Assembly: GCA_036852015.1 (NCBI GenBank)
Contig: JAANDG010000075.1
Span: forward strand, 1-64,000
DNA: 64,000 bases
DNA from: Pelodera strongyloides
Taxonomy: Eukaryota > Nematoda > Chromadorea > Rhabditida > Rhabditidae
Direction: 5' to 3'
Shown: in pieces, positions 51,370-63,073 of the stretch
Numbering within the stretch: the stretch's first letter is position 1
How the letters are laid out: every line of letters begins with the position of its first letter
The notes under the pieces: model-generated
Told to the model about the DNA's origin: nothing
Seen by the model: the letters and a program-made list of their open reading frames with translations, nothing else
The model's database searches: none
Made by a program: the position numbers and the translations under genes

Positions 51370-52652
51370 TTTGGATTTAGACAGTCAACCCCGATTGTCG
51401 ATTTTATGGTGTTAATCGAATCAGTTTTTCATGCTGAGCAAGATAAAAGCAAAATGAAGCGTCGGTCACTAAAAATAAAAAAGTTATGACAAAGTGAAAT
51501 TTTTTAAATCTGTAGAAAATGGGCGGGACTAAGATTGAATTAAAATCACTCCAAATTTCGCTATTGGATCCTCGTACTGTGCAAAGTCAGAAGAATGGAA
51601 TGGGGTTTCCATATATGGCGGATTTTCCTTCCAAGTGTAGAAAAAACTAGCGTATTTTGACACTACACGAGAATATCTACAGACACGCGAAAACATTGTC
51701 CCGTGGCAAGCAGCCACGAGACAATTTGCAATTGATACTTGGAAGGCAAACGCACGGTTTTTGGCATACATGGAACTGATGGAACCCCACTTGGTCAAGA
51801 ATGGAACTGATGGAACCCCACTTGGTCAAGAAGTTTCATTTGGTCATGATGATAAGTCCGCGCCTGTCGGGGAATCTGAAAGCTATTTTCATACTGGTAA
51901 ATTACACATATTAGTGAACTGAAACGAGATTGCACGCAAACATAGGAGACATTAGGTCAATCAGATAGAAAAGGCCCGCTGCGCTACTAATGATAGAAGA
52001 AGAGTGCAACACACGCGCTGTCCAACTGTCAGCGCCCGCACCCACGCTGCGCGGCTCCTCGCAGTGTGTGTGTGGACGCTGCAACTGGTATAAAAAAGTG
52101 TACACGCGCTGCCCGAAGGGCAGCGCCCGCACACACGATGCGCGGCGGGGCCGGGCCCCACCGCGCAGCGTGTGTGCGGGCGCTACTAATGATAGAGAGA
52201 GTGTGCTGACATTGCGATGCCCGAAGGGCAGCGCCCGCACACACACGCTGCGCGGCGGGGCCCGGCCCCGCCGCGCAGCGTGTGTGCGGGCGCTTGCAAT
52301 GGTCCCTATAATAATACAAGCAATGCCAAAACAAAACAAACACACGAGCGTTTCCATTCCAGACGTGTATTTAAGTAGGCGACTGAATATGTAAATTCGA
52401 ATATTCTAATATGCATGCGAATATATCAATATTTTTTGCCATTTGCTTATTTGGACGTGATTTTAATGCAATCCTTGGCCCCGCCCCCTTATTTTTCATT
52501 TTCCAGAGCTAAATTTGAACAATTTCACCATATCATAACTTTTTTATTTTTAGTGACCGACGCTTAACTTTGCTTTTATCTTCCTCAGCATGAAAAACTG
52601 ATTCTATTAACACCATAAAATCGACAATCGGGGTTGACTGTCTAAATCCAAC
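51370..52652. repeat. Large inverted-repeat element with nested GC-rich hairpins
   Basis: The left arm, from TTGGATTTAGACAGTCAACC (51370), runs about 185 bases. Its inverse occupies about 52455-52652 and ends GGTTGACTGTCTAAATCCAA. The centre holds two tandem ATGGAACTGATGGAACCCCA units at about 51767-51830 and, at 51975-52300, three GC-rich hairpin units. The arms are well conserved but not identical. No transposase frame is evident, so it looks like a non-autonomous foldback element in or upstream of the next gene. Confidence 0.85.
52029..52295. repeat. Three GC-rich stem-loops in tandem
   Basis: Hairpins at about 52030-52078, 52122-52184 and 52230-52294 each start AGCGCCCGCAC and end GTGCGGGCGCT or a close variant. 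Stems of the second and third are about 30 base pairs, over 80% GC, with only 1-2 mismatches or a two-base bulge (GCTGCGCGGCGGGGC against GCCCCGCCGCGCAGC). GCTACTAATGATAGA precedes the first and third units, and GCCCGAAGGGC the second and third. The base composition contrasts sharply with the AT-rich surroundings. Reading frames through it are compositional artefacts. Confidence 0.9.
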
Positions 52653-52698
52653 TTTAGCCCTATATTCTAATACACGACTCTCCAATATAATAATTTAG

Positions 52699-54593
52699 GT
52701 CTCTTCATATTCTGTGTACTGACGGACTGTTTGATTTCGAATTCCCATGGATTCATCAAGGTTGTACAACTTTCGGCCGGTCTTCTGTCACTGTTCTTCA
52801 CTTACGAGGTAGGTACAACAGTCACTCTTTGCTTTTTTACAAATGCCAGGAAGATACCGTGATACCGTTGAACTATCTGCTTTCAGTGTTTATGAGGATA
52901 ATTCGCTCACCAACAACTTCGCGATTTAAGATTTGATCCTCTGCTAAGTTGAAACACGCAATGTTAAACATCTTTCTTTGAGCATGTTTTTATCTTATGT
53001 GTTGCTTCAGTACGCCACTTGCGACCTCGGTATTGTCCGTGAGCCCCAGCCTCCTACATACGTTCCGAAGTGCACATGTCACTGCGATGATCCAGGTAAG
53101 ATTTTTTCGTTTCCTTGTGTCCCAACCATCAAAAAATACATCTAAAGTCACGAGAAAAATCAGAAAAATTTAGAAAAAGTATCTTCGGATCCAGCCGTAC
53201 AGCAACCGACGAACAATTCGGACAGGAATATCGTTATTCCGGGTAAAGGTTTGCTTTCGTCCCTCTTCTATCCATTGATAGACCTTACGCAGTCGTCGCG
53301 TAAAAGAAGATTACATCGCACCGGTGTGACGGTCGCTTTCCTAATGTGCGAGGGGGTGTGTTACGATCAACTTACGCCTCTCGCAGTTGTGTGGTGCAAC
53401 GCTTGCGCACACATCGACGCTGCCGTTTAGTTTATTGTTTCTTTCTTCTTTTTTTTTGCAGTTTCTGGCCTATGTTTCAGCTGAACTGATCTCAGTCCGT
53501 CAAGTCGTCACCAAATCCGATTCCAATGTTTCTACTGCAAAATGTGCTTCTTCAACTCATCAGTGCCCGAAGGTCAAGTCGGAGACGTCGCTGAGGGTGT
53601 GGATTTTTGGAATTTATTGTTAGTAAAACATGTGACTCACCTAATTAGACTAACACTTCAATACACTTTAACCTCAAATTAGCTCTTCACATCACCAGAC
53701 CATCCACAAGAACCAAGAACTTCACTGAGATCCATATTCAAAGTACCAATGCAAGCTTTATAAAAACATAAGTTTCCTTTCTGCGAATACCTCGACAACG
53801 ATTTAGACTGCGGTTTCCGCCGTGAAAGAACAAAAAGGTACGGGAAATGTGAAATTCGAAGTTTCCGAAGAACCACTTCCTGTACGGACACCAGAGGAGA
53901 AGAAGAAGTTTGCTGACCTCAGAGACAAGGTAATTTTGACTGCTCTATTTACAATTAAATTAACAAAGGGATAAAGATAGTCGGGACGCGCATCCCTTAT
54001 TCGGTGCACGGCGCAAACCGGGGGTCAGCCATGTTGGCGCGGCGGACCCAAGGAGGTGCGCCGAGACGAAAGACTTTGACCGCCATAAGTGTGCGGCGTC
54101 GCAATGGCGTTTCATCAGTGTATTGGTACTAATGTGTACAAATATCATTTAGCTGGAAGGTGATATATTCAAGCGTGCCCAAAGTGGTCAGCCACCACTC
54201 GATGTAGAACTCATGGCAGATGACGACGAAGTGGTGAGGATAGGTTCAAATTTAAAGCTTAAAGCGATATAACTGCCGGTTTTTGAGACTTATGTTGGAC
54301 AACTGCATTCCCATATGATGTATGCAAATGAATAAAATTAGAATAAAAAATCGCGCAGTATCCCGCAGTTATTTACATACACTATCTGAAAATCCAGCTT
54401 CCAGCATATGTGTCAAAAAACAGCTGTTGCTCAACTTATTAAATAAAAACCATAAAGCCCGATTCCGATACACCCAATACAACGATGAATATATGTAGTT
54501 TACGTACCGAATTATCTACCATTTTATATAATTAATACTAATCATTTTTAATTCCAGCAGACTGATGTGAAAAAAGACGCTGTGAAGAAGTAA
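52699..54593 (+). CDS. Unrecognised membrane protein with Cys-rich loop and charged tail (5' end missing)
   Basis: Exons in phase: 52699-52808, 53011-53095, 53174-53242, 53481-53572 (or 53596), 53807-53929, 54153-54233, 54558-54593 (TAA). About 197 residues are covered; the first exon (needing one overhanging base) was not found. The start of the known part is hydrophobic: LFIFCVLTDCLIS, then FIKVVQLSAGLLSLFFTYE, one or two membrane segments. A cysteine cluster follows, YATCDLGIV and KCTCHCDDP. After that come a Ser/Thr/Asn-rich stretch with NNS and NVS sequons and a highly charged tail (TPEEKKKFADLRDKLEG, LMADDDEV, TDVKKDAVKK). The exon-4 donor is ambiguous between two in-frame sites. The last exon has a CAGCAG tandem acceptor that would include or skip one Gln. 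Polyadenylation-type AATAAA signals lie at about 54632-54665. No family recognised; possibly nematode-specific. Confidence 0.65.
54259..54435. repeat. Degraded MITE in the last intron of the 52.7-kb gene
   Basis: The left end TTAAAGCGATATAACTGCCG with GGTTTTTGAGACTTATG is intact. The right side (GTGTCAAAAAACAGCTGTTG) keeps only the inner part of the inverted end. The core has CATATGATGTATGCAAATG. Confidence 0.65.
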
Positions 54594-54719
54594 TTCCAAG
54601 GATGTTTAACGAATATATGTTTCTTGTTTATAATAAACAAGAACCATCTATGAATTACAATAAACATTATTACAATTCAATCTTCTCAACTATACTCACG
54701 TTAATTTTGGATAGCTAGC

Positions 54720-54850
54720 ACTCCGATGAGAACACGTTAGGGCCCTGTCCCGCGGGTCGTTAGGGCCCTGCCAGCCTTTGTGGTTTATTGTGAAAGCGCT
54801 GTGTGCGTCTAAGGCCTCGCGGGTTCGATTCCCCTCAGTGTTTGAGCGAT
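54720..54850 (+). repeat. tRNA-like SINE fragment
   Basis: The B-box-like GGGTTCGATTCCCC at about 54827 follows AAGCGCTGTGTGCGTCTAAGG. Upstream, GTTAGGGCCCTG is repeated twice. There is no full cloverleaf. Probably an old SINE head from a family different from that at 33030. Confidence 0.4.
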
Positions 54851-54979
54851 GACGAGAAAAACGCTCGGAACAACAGTATGTCGAATATATTTCGCTCCTA
54901 TCTAAGCTCGCGTTTATTTTTCTTTCTTATTTTCTGCATAATTACTGCAATTTCTTCAAAAAAGGTAAAAAAAAGAAGA

Positions 54980-56712
54980 TAGTTTGCAAAGGGTGCGGAT
55001 GCAATTTCTTGCCTTACCGTGGTGCGCTAAGTGTATTGTCTGGCGCACTTTCGGCGCACAGGTGGCGCAAACGTGGTGCATCCTTCCAAAAACACGCCAA
55101 TGGTGTGCCATCTTTGCTGCATAGCCTGTTTGAAAACTGCCAGTCCGTCCGTACTCTAGCAGTTGCATCGATGTTCAATAGTATAATTCGACTGCGTTAC
55201 TGACTTTAATTGGACGTTAACTAATAACATAGTAATATATACTGTATTGGTCTTTCGAATAGGATCTCGTAAATTGTAACTAGCAATTAAGTTAAAGCGA
55301 TAGAACGGACGGACCTTGAAAACTATGACGGACTCATACATTACATGGGAGTACATAGTACATTTTTGAAAACCGGCTGTTATACCGTTTTAGGTTGGTT
55401 TCCGCGTTGAATCATACTATTTCCCATCGACGCGACTAAAGGTGCCGGCACGTCTACAGATCTCCGAGCAAATATTTGCTAATGGACAGAATTCACGTGA
55501 ATCGAATAACTTGCGCATTAGAAGAAGCTTTTGTTTGCGAAAGTGATTAGAGACGATAGAGGCGGCTGACTGTGTTTTTGCTTTTGATGTCGTTTTTTTC
55601 CTTGACGGTAAAACTCTTTATTCCAACAGTTTTACTAAGGTTATAGTATGTAGGTATACAATGAATACATTGATACTGTTTACTTTCTAACATAAACAGC
55701 AACGTGTGCGACTCATTAGTTTGGTTACGCGAAAGTCCTGCTAATTTGGTGTTCAGCTAGACGTAAAATCACAAGTCGGAATTTGTGCCGTTGTGTCTCT
55801 TTGTTGTTCTTTTTTGAGTAGCTCAAGCTCAAGTTTTGGGAGACTGTTACTAGTGTAAGTTCCCTGCTGTACATAAACCTTTGGGTAAAGCTAAGTGGGA
55901 AAATATTGCCTGGGAATGCCTGGCTACTGTGGTCATTCTTCGAGAGTGTGGGGCTTTCCCTCTCAAACTGGCCTTGCTTCTTTTTCCCAATCGATCCGCT
56001 CTACCTCAAGCAAGACACCAAGGGAAACACCCATTCTCTAACCACCCACAACTAGCCAAAGACTCATCCTTCAAGGCCTTATTACTTCCGGTCTTATGGC
56101 TTTTTATTGTTTTATTATAACACTGGAAAGCTTATTTTGTCGGTGGTATTTTAGAAGTTTTCCAATAGTTAAATATGCTATCTCCATGGCTTCATATGGC
56201 CATCCCATGCACATGCTTCTCAAAACGAGTGTTTTAATTTATACATTCATTTTCCAAATATGTATCCAAGATTTATATTTTCTTCTTTTCAGTTCTTGCG
56301 TAGTGATAACCGTTCTTTTTTCCCCCATCAAATAAAATGTGGCGATTTGTTCCGTAGTAATTTGGGGGAATTTTATGTCCTGAATTACGTCAAGAAGACA
56401 AAAAAAAACATAGTTCGGTGTCTTTGCTTACAATATAATAGTGTGTATTTTATGCATGATGAACTGATAAACAAGAAACAATATGAGTTTTTTTTGGGTA
56501 AAATATTTTCCGAGTTTAGAATTATATACTTTACATGCCTTCTAACACGCGTTTTTTGTCATTCGCATTTGTGAGGAGTATTGTTCGGTTCAAACCTCAA
56601 ACCACCAGATATTTTACAAAACTTTCAATTTTATTCAAGCTGCCCAAGGTTTTCTTAATTTACTTTCGGGAATATTTTTTATGGAAATTTTTCCCTATGA
56701 TAATAATAATAA

Positions 56713-56747
<35 letters not shown>

Positions 56748-59150
56748 GAAATAAAACAATCAGCATAATTACGAAGATTTATTGCATGTAATCCGTGAAA
56801 TATAATGAATGTAGTGTAAGTACGGACGTATCGTATCGTGTTGGCAATTATTTTGGGTTTTGTTTGTACAGCTTTCCTATTCTCCCCCCATTTATTGTTG
56901 GGATTTCCGGATAATGAAGCAAATAATACCACGAACAATGAATATCGTATTGTTAGAGATAAGCTCACTAATTGCTAATGCTAAATATATTCGCTTGTAC
57001 GTTGTACGTTCCTCTCGCCAACAATTGATAACATGTGTATTCTATGCAAATTTCTGTGCTCGTCTTGGCATTTTTAGCACACAATGGAACATTTGTTTAT
57101 ATACTACTAACTACTAAGTGTTCGGCATCGTGCATCGGTTTCAAAACCATTTGGTTCAAATTGACATACAATATGCCAATAACGGACACACAAATGTTTC
57201 TCCCACTGAAAAGTATGGATCGCAAATTGTTTCACCAAGATCTAATCTAGTGCTGCACTCAACGAACTGACTACGAACTCTAGATGAACTCGTCTGGGGT
57301 CTGTACCCTCGGCTCAGAGCTTGGTAGAGCATTTTTTTGAGCTCTTTGCAGGAATGTCATTCTCTTAATGATTAATGACATAAGGTAGAAGTCATTTTTC
57401 CAACATTTGGAACTCGGATACATTCATTTTCTTTGCGTGTACAAAGTTTGGATAAGAATGAACACATGACGTGCACGTGGCTGGTGGGCAGCTTAGTTAA
57501 GCGTTGGTTTTAGTTTGCCTCATTAATTTTACTTGCCAGGCATATTAGTATTACCGGCCCAACGTTACTGTGTATATCAGAACATCAGGAGAATGAACCA
57601 TGTTTGTCAACTGATAAGTGTACACGGTAATTAGGAAATTAGGAAAATATTTGATTGATTGAAAGGCAACGTACTCATTATGTCACACAGACTTATAATC
57701 TGCGTACATTTCTTACGCCATCGTCAACGACATGAGTCTGTGCTATTTGTGTCGCTTCCGCTTGTAAACACGTCCCGCGTTCGTTTCCTGTCCAAAGATT
57801 TATCAATTTCACATTTTTTTCTCAAATTTTCGTTTATTTTCGTGCTTTGAAACGAAAGATCTTCGAATATAGCAGGATATCATCATAACAAAACTTTCCA
57901 AAAATACCCTACCTCGTAATTCACATGATATGTTTATTTCAAATTTTTTTCAAAGATCTGTCGGTGACTTGTAGAAATGCATAGCATGATCAGTATTATT
58001 ATGCATGCATAACTTATGATGTGTCAGAAGATATTCCATAAAAAACTTATGTACAGAGTACTTCGATTCTCGTTCTATTAAAGTTTGCTGTTTGCTTTAC
58101 TGTTTGTTGATTCTATCACAATTGGTCTTGGAACAAGTTCTAATTTAATTCGCACAGCTCACAATTGCGTTCTAACTTGTCACTTTCAATTACATTCAAT
58201 GTTGTTTTGAAAGCTTTCCGACTAAAATATGGAAAGAAAAAGAAAAATCGAGCATGGATTGGAAGGAAATACAGAAAAACCCGAGTGAAAAAAAACCTTT
58301 ACTTATAAATATTCACAATATTTATTGATTCACTGAAACCATATTAAAATTATGCGGTAGAAAAAAATCGAACTTCGTCTCCGGTAGTGTATCCATATCA
58401 GCGTTACCGAACGAATTCAATATCTACTGATGTGCCGTAGCGCCCGTAGCAGCCATCGCTATCGATGTAATCAAACAGTTTCCCAAAGTGATCGTTACCA
58501 ATTCTTTAGCTATAGGTACACCAACTTAACCTTGGGTCAACTGCGTCTCATATCGATCACAGGTCGACAAAGTGAGTGATAACTTTTGTTTATGAAATCG
58601 TCGTAAATAAACGCACATGCCTGGCACTTTGGCCTATTGGTCAAATGCACGTGCCTTGTTTATGTGCAGAGTTAGCTTTTCAGCATTGTGGACCTTTCGC
58701 GTTCAAGTTTTTTCACGATACTTTTTATGTCGGCTGTTTCCGTTGAAAGTGGCTTTGGTTACCGATACGTTTCTTTCTCTCTCCCTCTCTCTCTCCCTCT
58801 CTCTCTCTCTATCTCTCTCTCTCTCTCTCCCTCTTTCTATCTCCGCCTATTCTCCATCTCTCTCCTTAGGCATTTTTCTGTATTTCTGTCCTATACAAGC
58901 GTGAAATCGCTGTGGAACTATTAATTCTGCAGCCAGTTTCCGAATCTACTCCGTATAATTAATGACACGTTATTTCAAGTTGAACAGCAACACGAAAGTG
59001 ATCGCAATCTAAGATACACAAAGCAGCGGCGAAAGGAAAATGTTCCCCATGTGGAACCTCATGTTCTTATTGCAGAACTAAACTAATCTATAGTTTATCG
59101 TCGGAAAAAGAGTTTGTCATTTAATTTAGGACTTTGTCGTAGTTTTTCAT
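54980..59150. other. 4.2-kb stretch without a supported gene
   Basis: A GC-rich patch at about 54990-55110 (GGTGCG, GGCGCAC and GGTGCATCC words) and a MITE remnant at 55291-55393 (TTAAAGCGATAGAACGG to CGGCTGTTATACCGTTTTA) are visible. There are also a TAA/AAT microsatellite at 56698-56748 and a CT/TC tract at 58770-58855. Open frames here are AT-driven or low-complexity, and no exon chain with phase support was found. Confidence 0.45.
58768..58862 (+). repeat. CT dinucleotide microsatellite
   Basis: About 90 bases of TCTCTC with interspersed CCCTCT and TATC. The Ser/Leu open frames across it are artefacts of the repeat. Confidence 0.9.
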
Positions 59151-59151
59151 C

Positions 59152-59215
59152 ATGAACACCTTTTGGAATACGCGACCTGCTGATATAGCGGACTTCAGTT
59201 CAGAGGGTATTCAAG
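59152..59215 (+). CDS. Possible first coding exon of an unidentified gene
   Basis: ATG at 59152 opens MNTFWNTRPADIADF, then SSEGIQ, ending CAA G|GTAAAG, a good donor in phase 1. The composition is protein-like and the exon stands alone in AT-rich DNA. A possible downstream exon begins after TATCCTAG at 63359 (DKVHDPREPYDIDLEAIL), but the phases do not join directly. Family unknown. Confidence 0.3.
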
Positions 59216-60312
59216 GTAAAGAGTCATTTAGGAAATACCACAAGTCTTCCACCAATACGCCCGTGGCGGGTCAACATTTGGAATCAAATTTCCGCTTTTA
59301 GGTTTATTTTCGTAATCGATTCAGTGTATTTTGGGTTCTGGGTAATTTATTTGAGAATAATTCCTCGCGACAACCGGAACTGATATCGTGCACCTTAAAA
59401 GTCGAGTTTTTGAAGGTCAGAAAAGAAGTTTACGAATTATTCTTCTCATACTATTGTTCGAAAGGCATGTCATGCGCACATTAGGGCTAGGTACTAATTC
59501 CCATTTTGTTTTGTTATTTTTATATGCTTTAGTTTTTAGTGGCTTTTATTTGTTTAACTTGATACTACTATCCTCGCCTTGAATTGGAATACAAAGATCA
59601 TTTCAAAAAGAACGCGTTATACCCCTTGCAACCGGGCCTGTACTACATGCGCGAAGATGATGATTTGGGCACATTTGTCCAGCGCACTTGCTAAATCCAT
59701 GTCCCATACCGCTTTAAATTGGGCTTGAACTACTTGCACATGACGATTTCTACATTTCTAGACCCTTTCTGAACCTCTATGCTACCTTCGAGATCCTTAT
59801 ATTTTCTGAATTATGAGTATGCTTGTACCGTATCAGTGTTTGAATAGAAACCATACATCGCTTCCTTCACGCCGTTTCTCTCTTTTTCCACGAAAGGTTC
59901 ACGCCTGCTCATGTGATTATTATCAAAGAGGCAGTTTTCTCGCTTGTTTTTCATATAGCATACCGCAGTCGGCCGCGAAATTATTATCAACCGCCCCAAT
60001 CTGAGATGTGAGCCGAGGTCAAAATATTCCTTTTCTGCTGAAAACAGAGCTTTGTTTACTAACTTTTTCATTATTGCAAAACCAAACATCGAGGGAATCA
60101 TTTCATTTTTATAGACTATTTTCTAAAATATCCGTATTGTCCTTCAAAGACCTGGGTTGTTGTACTGAATCCTTGCAAAGATTTGGAATTTCAAATATAT
60201 CGTTTCTGCTGAGAATAAAGCTTTGTTTACTAACTTCTTTCATTAGTCCACCAAACATCGGGAGAATATTTCACATCCAGAATTCATCCCCATAATTATT
60301 AGAATGCCTTAG

Positions 60313-60468
60313 GGGTCAAGCGGTATAACACGTGGTTTTTAAACTCATGCTGAAGATTTGTATTCCCAAGTATTAGCAAATATCTGAGAGAGCATTTCCG
60401 ACACAGAATGGAGCCGATTTGAATGTGCTGTACAAGGTTTCAAAACCACATGCCATACCGCTTTAACG
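60313..60468. repeat. MITE, AAGCGGTAT-ended variant
   Basis: The left part GTCAAGCGGTATAACACGTG with GTTTTTAAACTCATG faces CAAGGTTTCAAAACCACATG and CCATACCGCTTTAAC on the right. The same ends appear singly near 10600, 24300, 38735 and 40640. Confidence 0.75.
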
Positions 60469-60956
60469 AATCCTCGTAAATATTTAAAATTCCGGAGCCA
60501 CCGCACAATTGGTTACATGTTTGGTCTAATTGTAAAAAACGTCAACCCCAAAAGTTTGTGCACGTGCAGCGATACTGTTTTGGTTGTTGGCCGTGTTTTC
60601 TTCATTTATGATAAGTGTTTTGATAAAACTGTCCCACTCGGTAGCACAGTGATAAATAGATTGTGATCGCCAAAACTAATGATTAAAAAAAACTGAAAAA
60701 GTTTAGTTTTATGGCGGGTTGACCTAGTTTAGCTGTACGATTTCTTCGATGTGTGGTGTGTTTTTTCAAGCTATAGATTTGTTTACACATAACTTTGATA
60801 CATCCGCAACATACATCTTGTCACTGTGGTTTATTTTAAAACATATTTTTCCGTCATTTTGTGTTTGGTATGTAAAAAAAATAATATCTTCATTTACCAT
60901 AATTTTTTTGAATTACCAAACTCTATGTACCAGCACCGCATGAGATATACTCTCAG

Positions 60957-61117
60957 GATACCGGCCGGTTTTTGAAACGTATCGTGGACAACTGATTTTT
61001 ACGTATTTATGCTAATTTACTCGATTTTTTATTCTAATTCATGTTTATTTGCATAAGCTGCATGAGAATGCTGGTGAATTCGATGTGTTTCAAAAACCGG
61101 CCGTTATTTCGCTTTAA
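60957..61117. repeat. MITE of the CGCTTTAA-ended family, left end trimmed
   Basis: TACCGGCCGGTTTTTGAAAC at the left is mirrored by GTTTCAAAAACCGGCCGTTA and TTTCGCTTTAAAAC at the right. The core TTTATGCTAATTTACTCG and GCATAAGCTGCATGAGAATG matches the copy at 44242-44414 closely, so both are probably recent. Confidence 0.85.
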
Positions 61118-61443
61118 AACCACTTCCGTGATGCGAATTTCTAAGATCAATGTCAGTTTGCAACTGTCACGTGTTCAGCGTATTTTTTGGAAGATTCTTA
61201 TCAAGGAACAATAAAACAAGAAACCCTAGTAATTCCGAGATTTCAAGAAAAAAATGAAGCCTTATCTGCGTTTTGTGGTCATTGTTGCACTTAGTGTCTG
61301 ATGGGAAAAAAATTGGATTTTGACCTTCCCAGCATGATTGTGTGTAGTTATATTTTGTGGACTTACACGTTCCTGCTTACGAAGGCTTTTACACACCATT
61401 TTTCTTATATGTTTCCGTTAATAGTGATGCTTTACTTGTATAG

Positions 61444-61564
61444 TGTGTAATCGACCGAGCCACCAGTGCTCAACGAAATCAAAAGTATACGGATTTTCCT
61501 AAACCAAAACGAGTTACCACAGGTCTATTAGACACTGGATCACAGGGTTCAGTTAACTACTGAT
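61444..61564 (+). pseudogene. Fragment resembling a retroelement aspartic protease
   Basis: The open frame encodes RATSAQRNQKYTDFPKPK, then RVTTGLLDTGSQGSVNY and a stop. LLDTGSQ matches the LLD-S/T-G-S/A-Q active-site motif of BEL/Pao-type retrotransposon proteases. It is only about 40 codons long and no reverse transcriptase or gag neighbour is seen, so it is at most a remnant. Chance similarity is possible. Confidence 0.3.
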
Positions 61565-62143
61565 GGCTGGTCAATTTACCTGTTTATGTTTATACATACG
61601 CAGAAATTGGGCTCTGATTTTCAACTGACCACGAGGAACGCCAGAATTCTAGATTTTCCCGGAAAATTACACCGATTGAAGGCGATTATTACTTTAATAC
61701 TTTAATCCGCCGTGTACCAGACTTTAGATAAGAAGCAACCTCGCCCTTGTGACTATTTTCAAAAAGAACTATATTTAGTCTAATTTGCCTGGGTTTATAA
61801 TGCAATTGACGGAACCAACCTGTCGTACAGTTCACATATTATTTTCTTGCATTTTTCTATGATTCTCGGATCGGAACATTTTACGAAAATAGTCGTGTCA
61901 GGGTAAATCAATATAGCTTGAATATGCTCAGCGTTGCCACTTTCAATTATTTGCGAGAAAGAAGTCCATGATATAATGGCAGTTGTTGTCTAAGAGTCTA
62001 AGTACCCGGAACGTTTGATAGCCTTGCTCCTGTAGACGGGATCAAACACTAAAAAGCACAATGAAACACAAGAAATTCTCCTTGTTCTATGTATTTAGAC
62101 AAAAAAACCCGTGATCTCATTAACACCAGACTATCAGTGGTAA

Positions 62144-62196
62144 AAATTGCTCATACAGGCTGGAGTGGTAAATTGACCAGCCTGTATGAGCAATTT
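62144..62196. repeat. 20-bp stem, 13-base loop inverted repeat
   Basis: AAATTGCTCATACAGGCTGG at 62144 is followed by a short loop and the perfect inverse CCAGCCTGTATGAGCAATTT ending at 62196. The stem is uninterrupted. It could be a small foldback element, a microRNA-like hairpin or a terminator-like structure; nothing adjacent decides. Confidence 0.85.
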
Positions 62197-63019
62197 ATCC
62201 GTTACTGAATTTTGATGTCAACTTTCTTTAGCTACCTAACAATAAAGCGGTGTTCGAAGTAAACATGATAATTCACCGCAAGCTCGTTTCAAAGGGGCTT
62301 ATATATAAGGATCCTTACGTAAATATATGTATTTTAGTTTTGAATCATTGTCAAATGAGTCTGTGGTCTATTCTATGACATGGGTTGCTAGGATTATTTG
62401 TCAAGAGACGCCTGAAACTTGACTCCTCTTTATTGTGGAAAACAGTCTATTTTCATCCTCACTGAGTATTTCTTATCGTTAGTCATCCTCTAGTCAGCAT
62501 CTCACTTACAATTTCTTGACTAGGCTGTCAACCACACACATTTTGTAATTTTTGTGGTAACGTTTGTGGAAGTGCTGCCTTCCTTTATACTACTTATATA
62601 CAATGTTTATGAGCAGTGGTTATATTTGAAAATGTTTTTTTAATGATTGTGATACTCTCAATAAGCGACCCTTTATTTTGATTTTGATTACCAGCTGAAA
62701 GGATGTGATATGCAAAACTACTCCTAGCTTTATCAGTTGTATACTACACAATGTGTTAGGCATGTGTTCTACCAGTGTTGTCTGCTTCTTATCTCCAAAC
62801 TTGCTTTCAATGAAATGAAGGGCCTGAGTGGGAGTAGTGCTTCGACAATTTCAGTGTACAAAAATCAAGAAATATTTTTTTTTGTTAAGTTGGTATTTCC
62901 ACCCTTTCTTGACTTTGTAATTGACGAAATATCTTTGGAAGGTAATTGTGTGGGCTCTCCAATAGTAGGATTTTATAGTTTACGAAATCCCTTTGTTTAC
63001 ACCTAATGCATGTGCCCTT

Positions 63020-63073
63020 TAATTGCCAGGTTTATCTTATTAGCCCTCTAATTGCCAGGTTTATCTTATTAGA
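63020..63073 (+). repeat. Two-copy tandem duplication
   Basis: The unit AATTGCCAGGTTTATCTTAT, with flanking TAG and CCCT, occurs twice in succession. It is a simple local duplication. Confidence 0.8.

Noticed and set aside
51911..52394. Overlapping open frames on both strands rich in Ala, Arg, Pro and Cys
   Set aside because: They arise from the GC-rich hairpin repeats, and their products mirror each other across the palindrome.
58617..58924. Ser/Leu-rich open frames at the CT repeat
   Set aside because: They are low-complexity translations of the dinucleotide tract.
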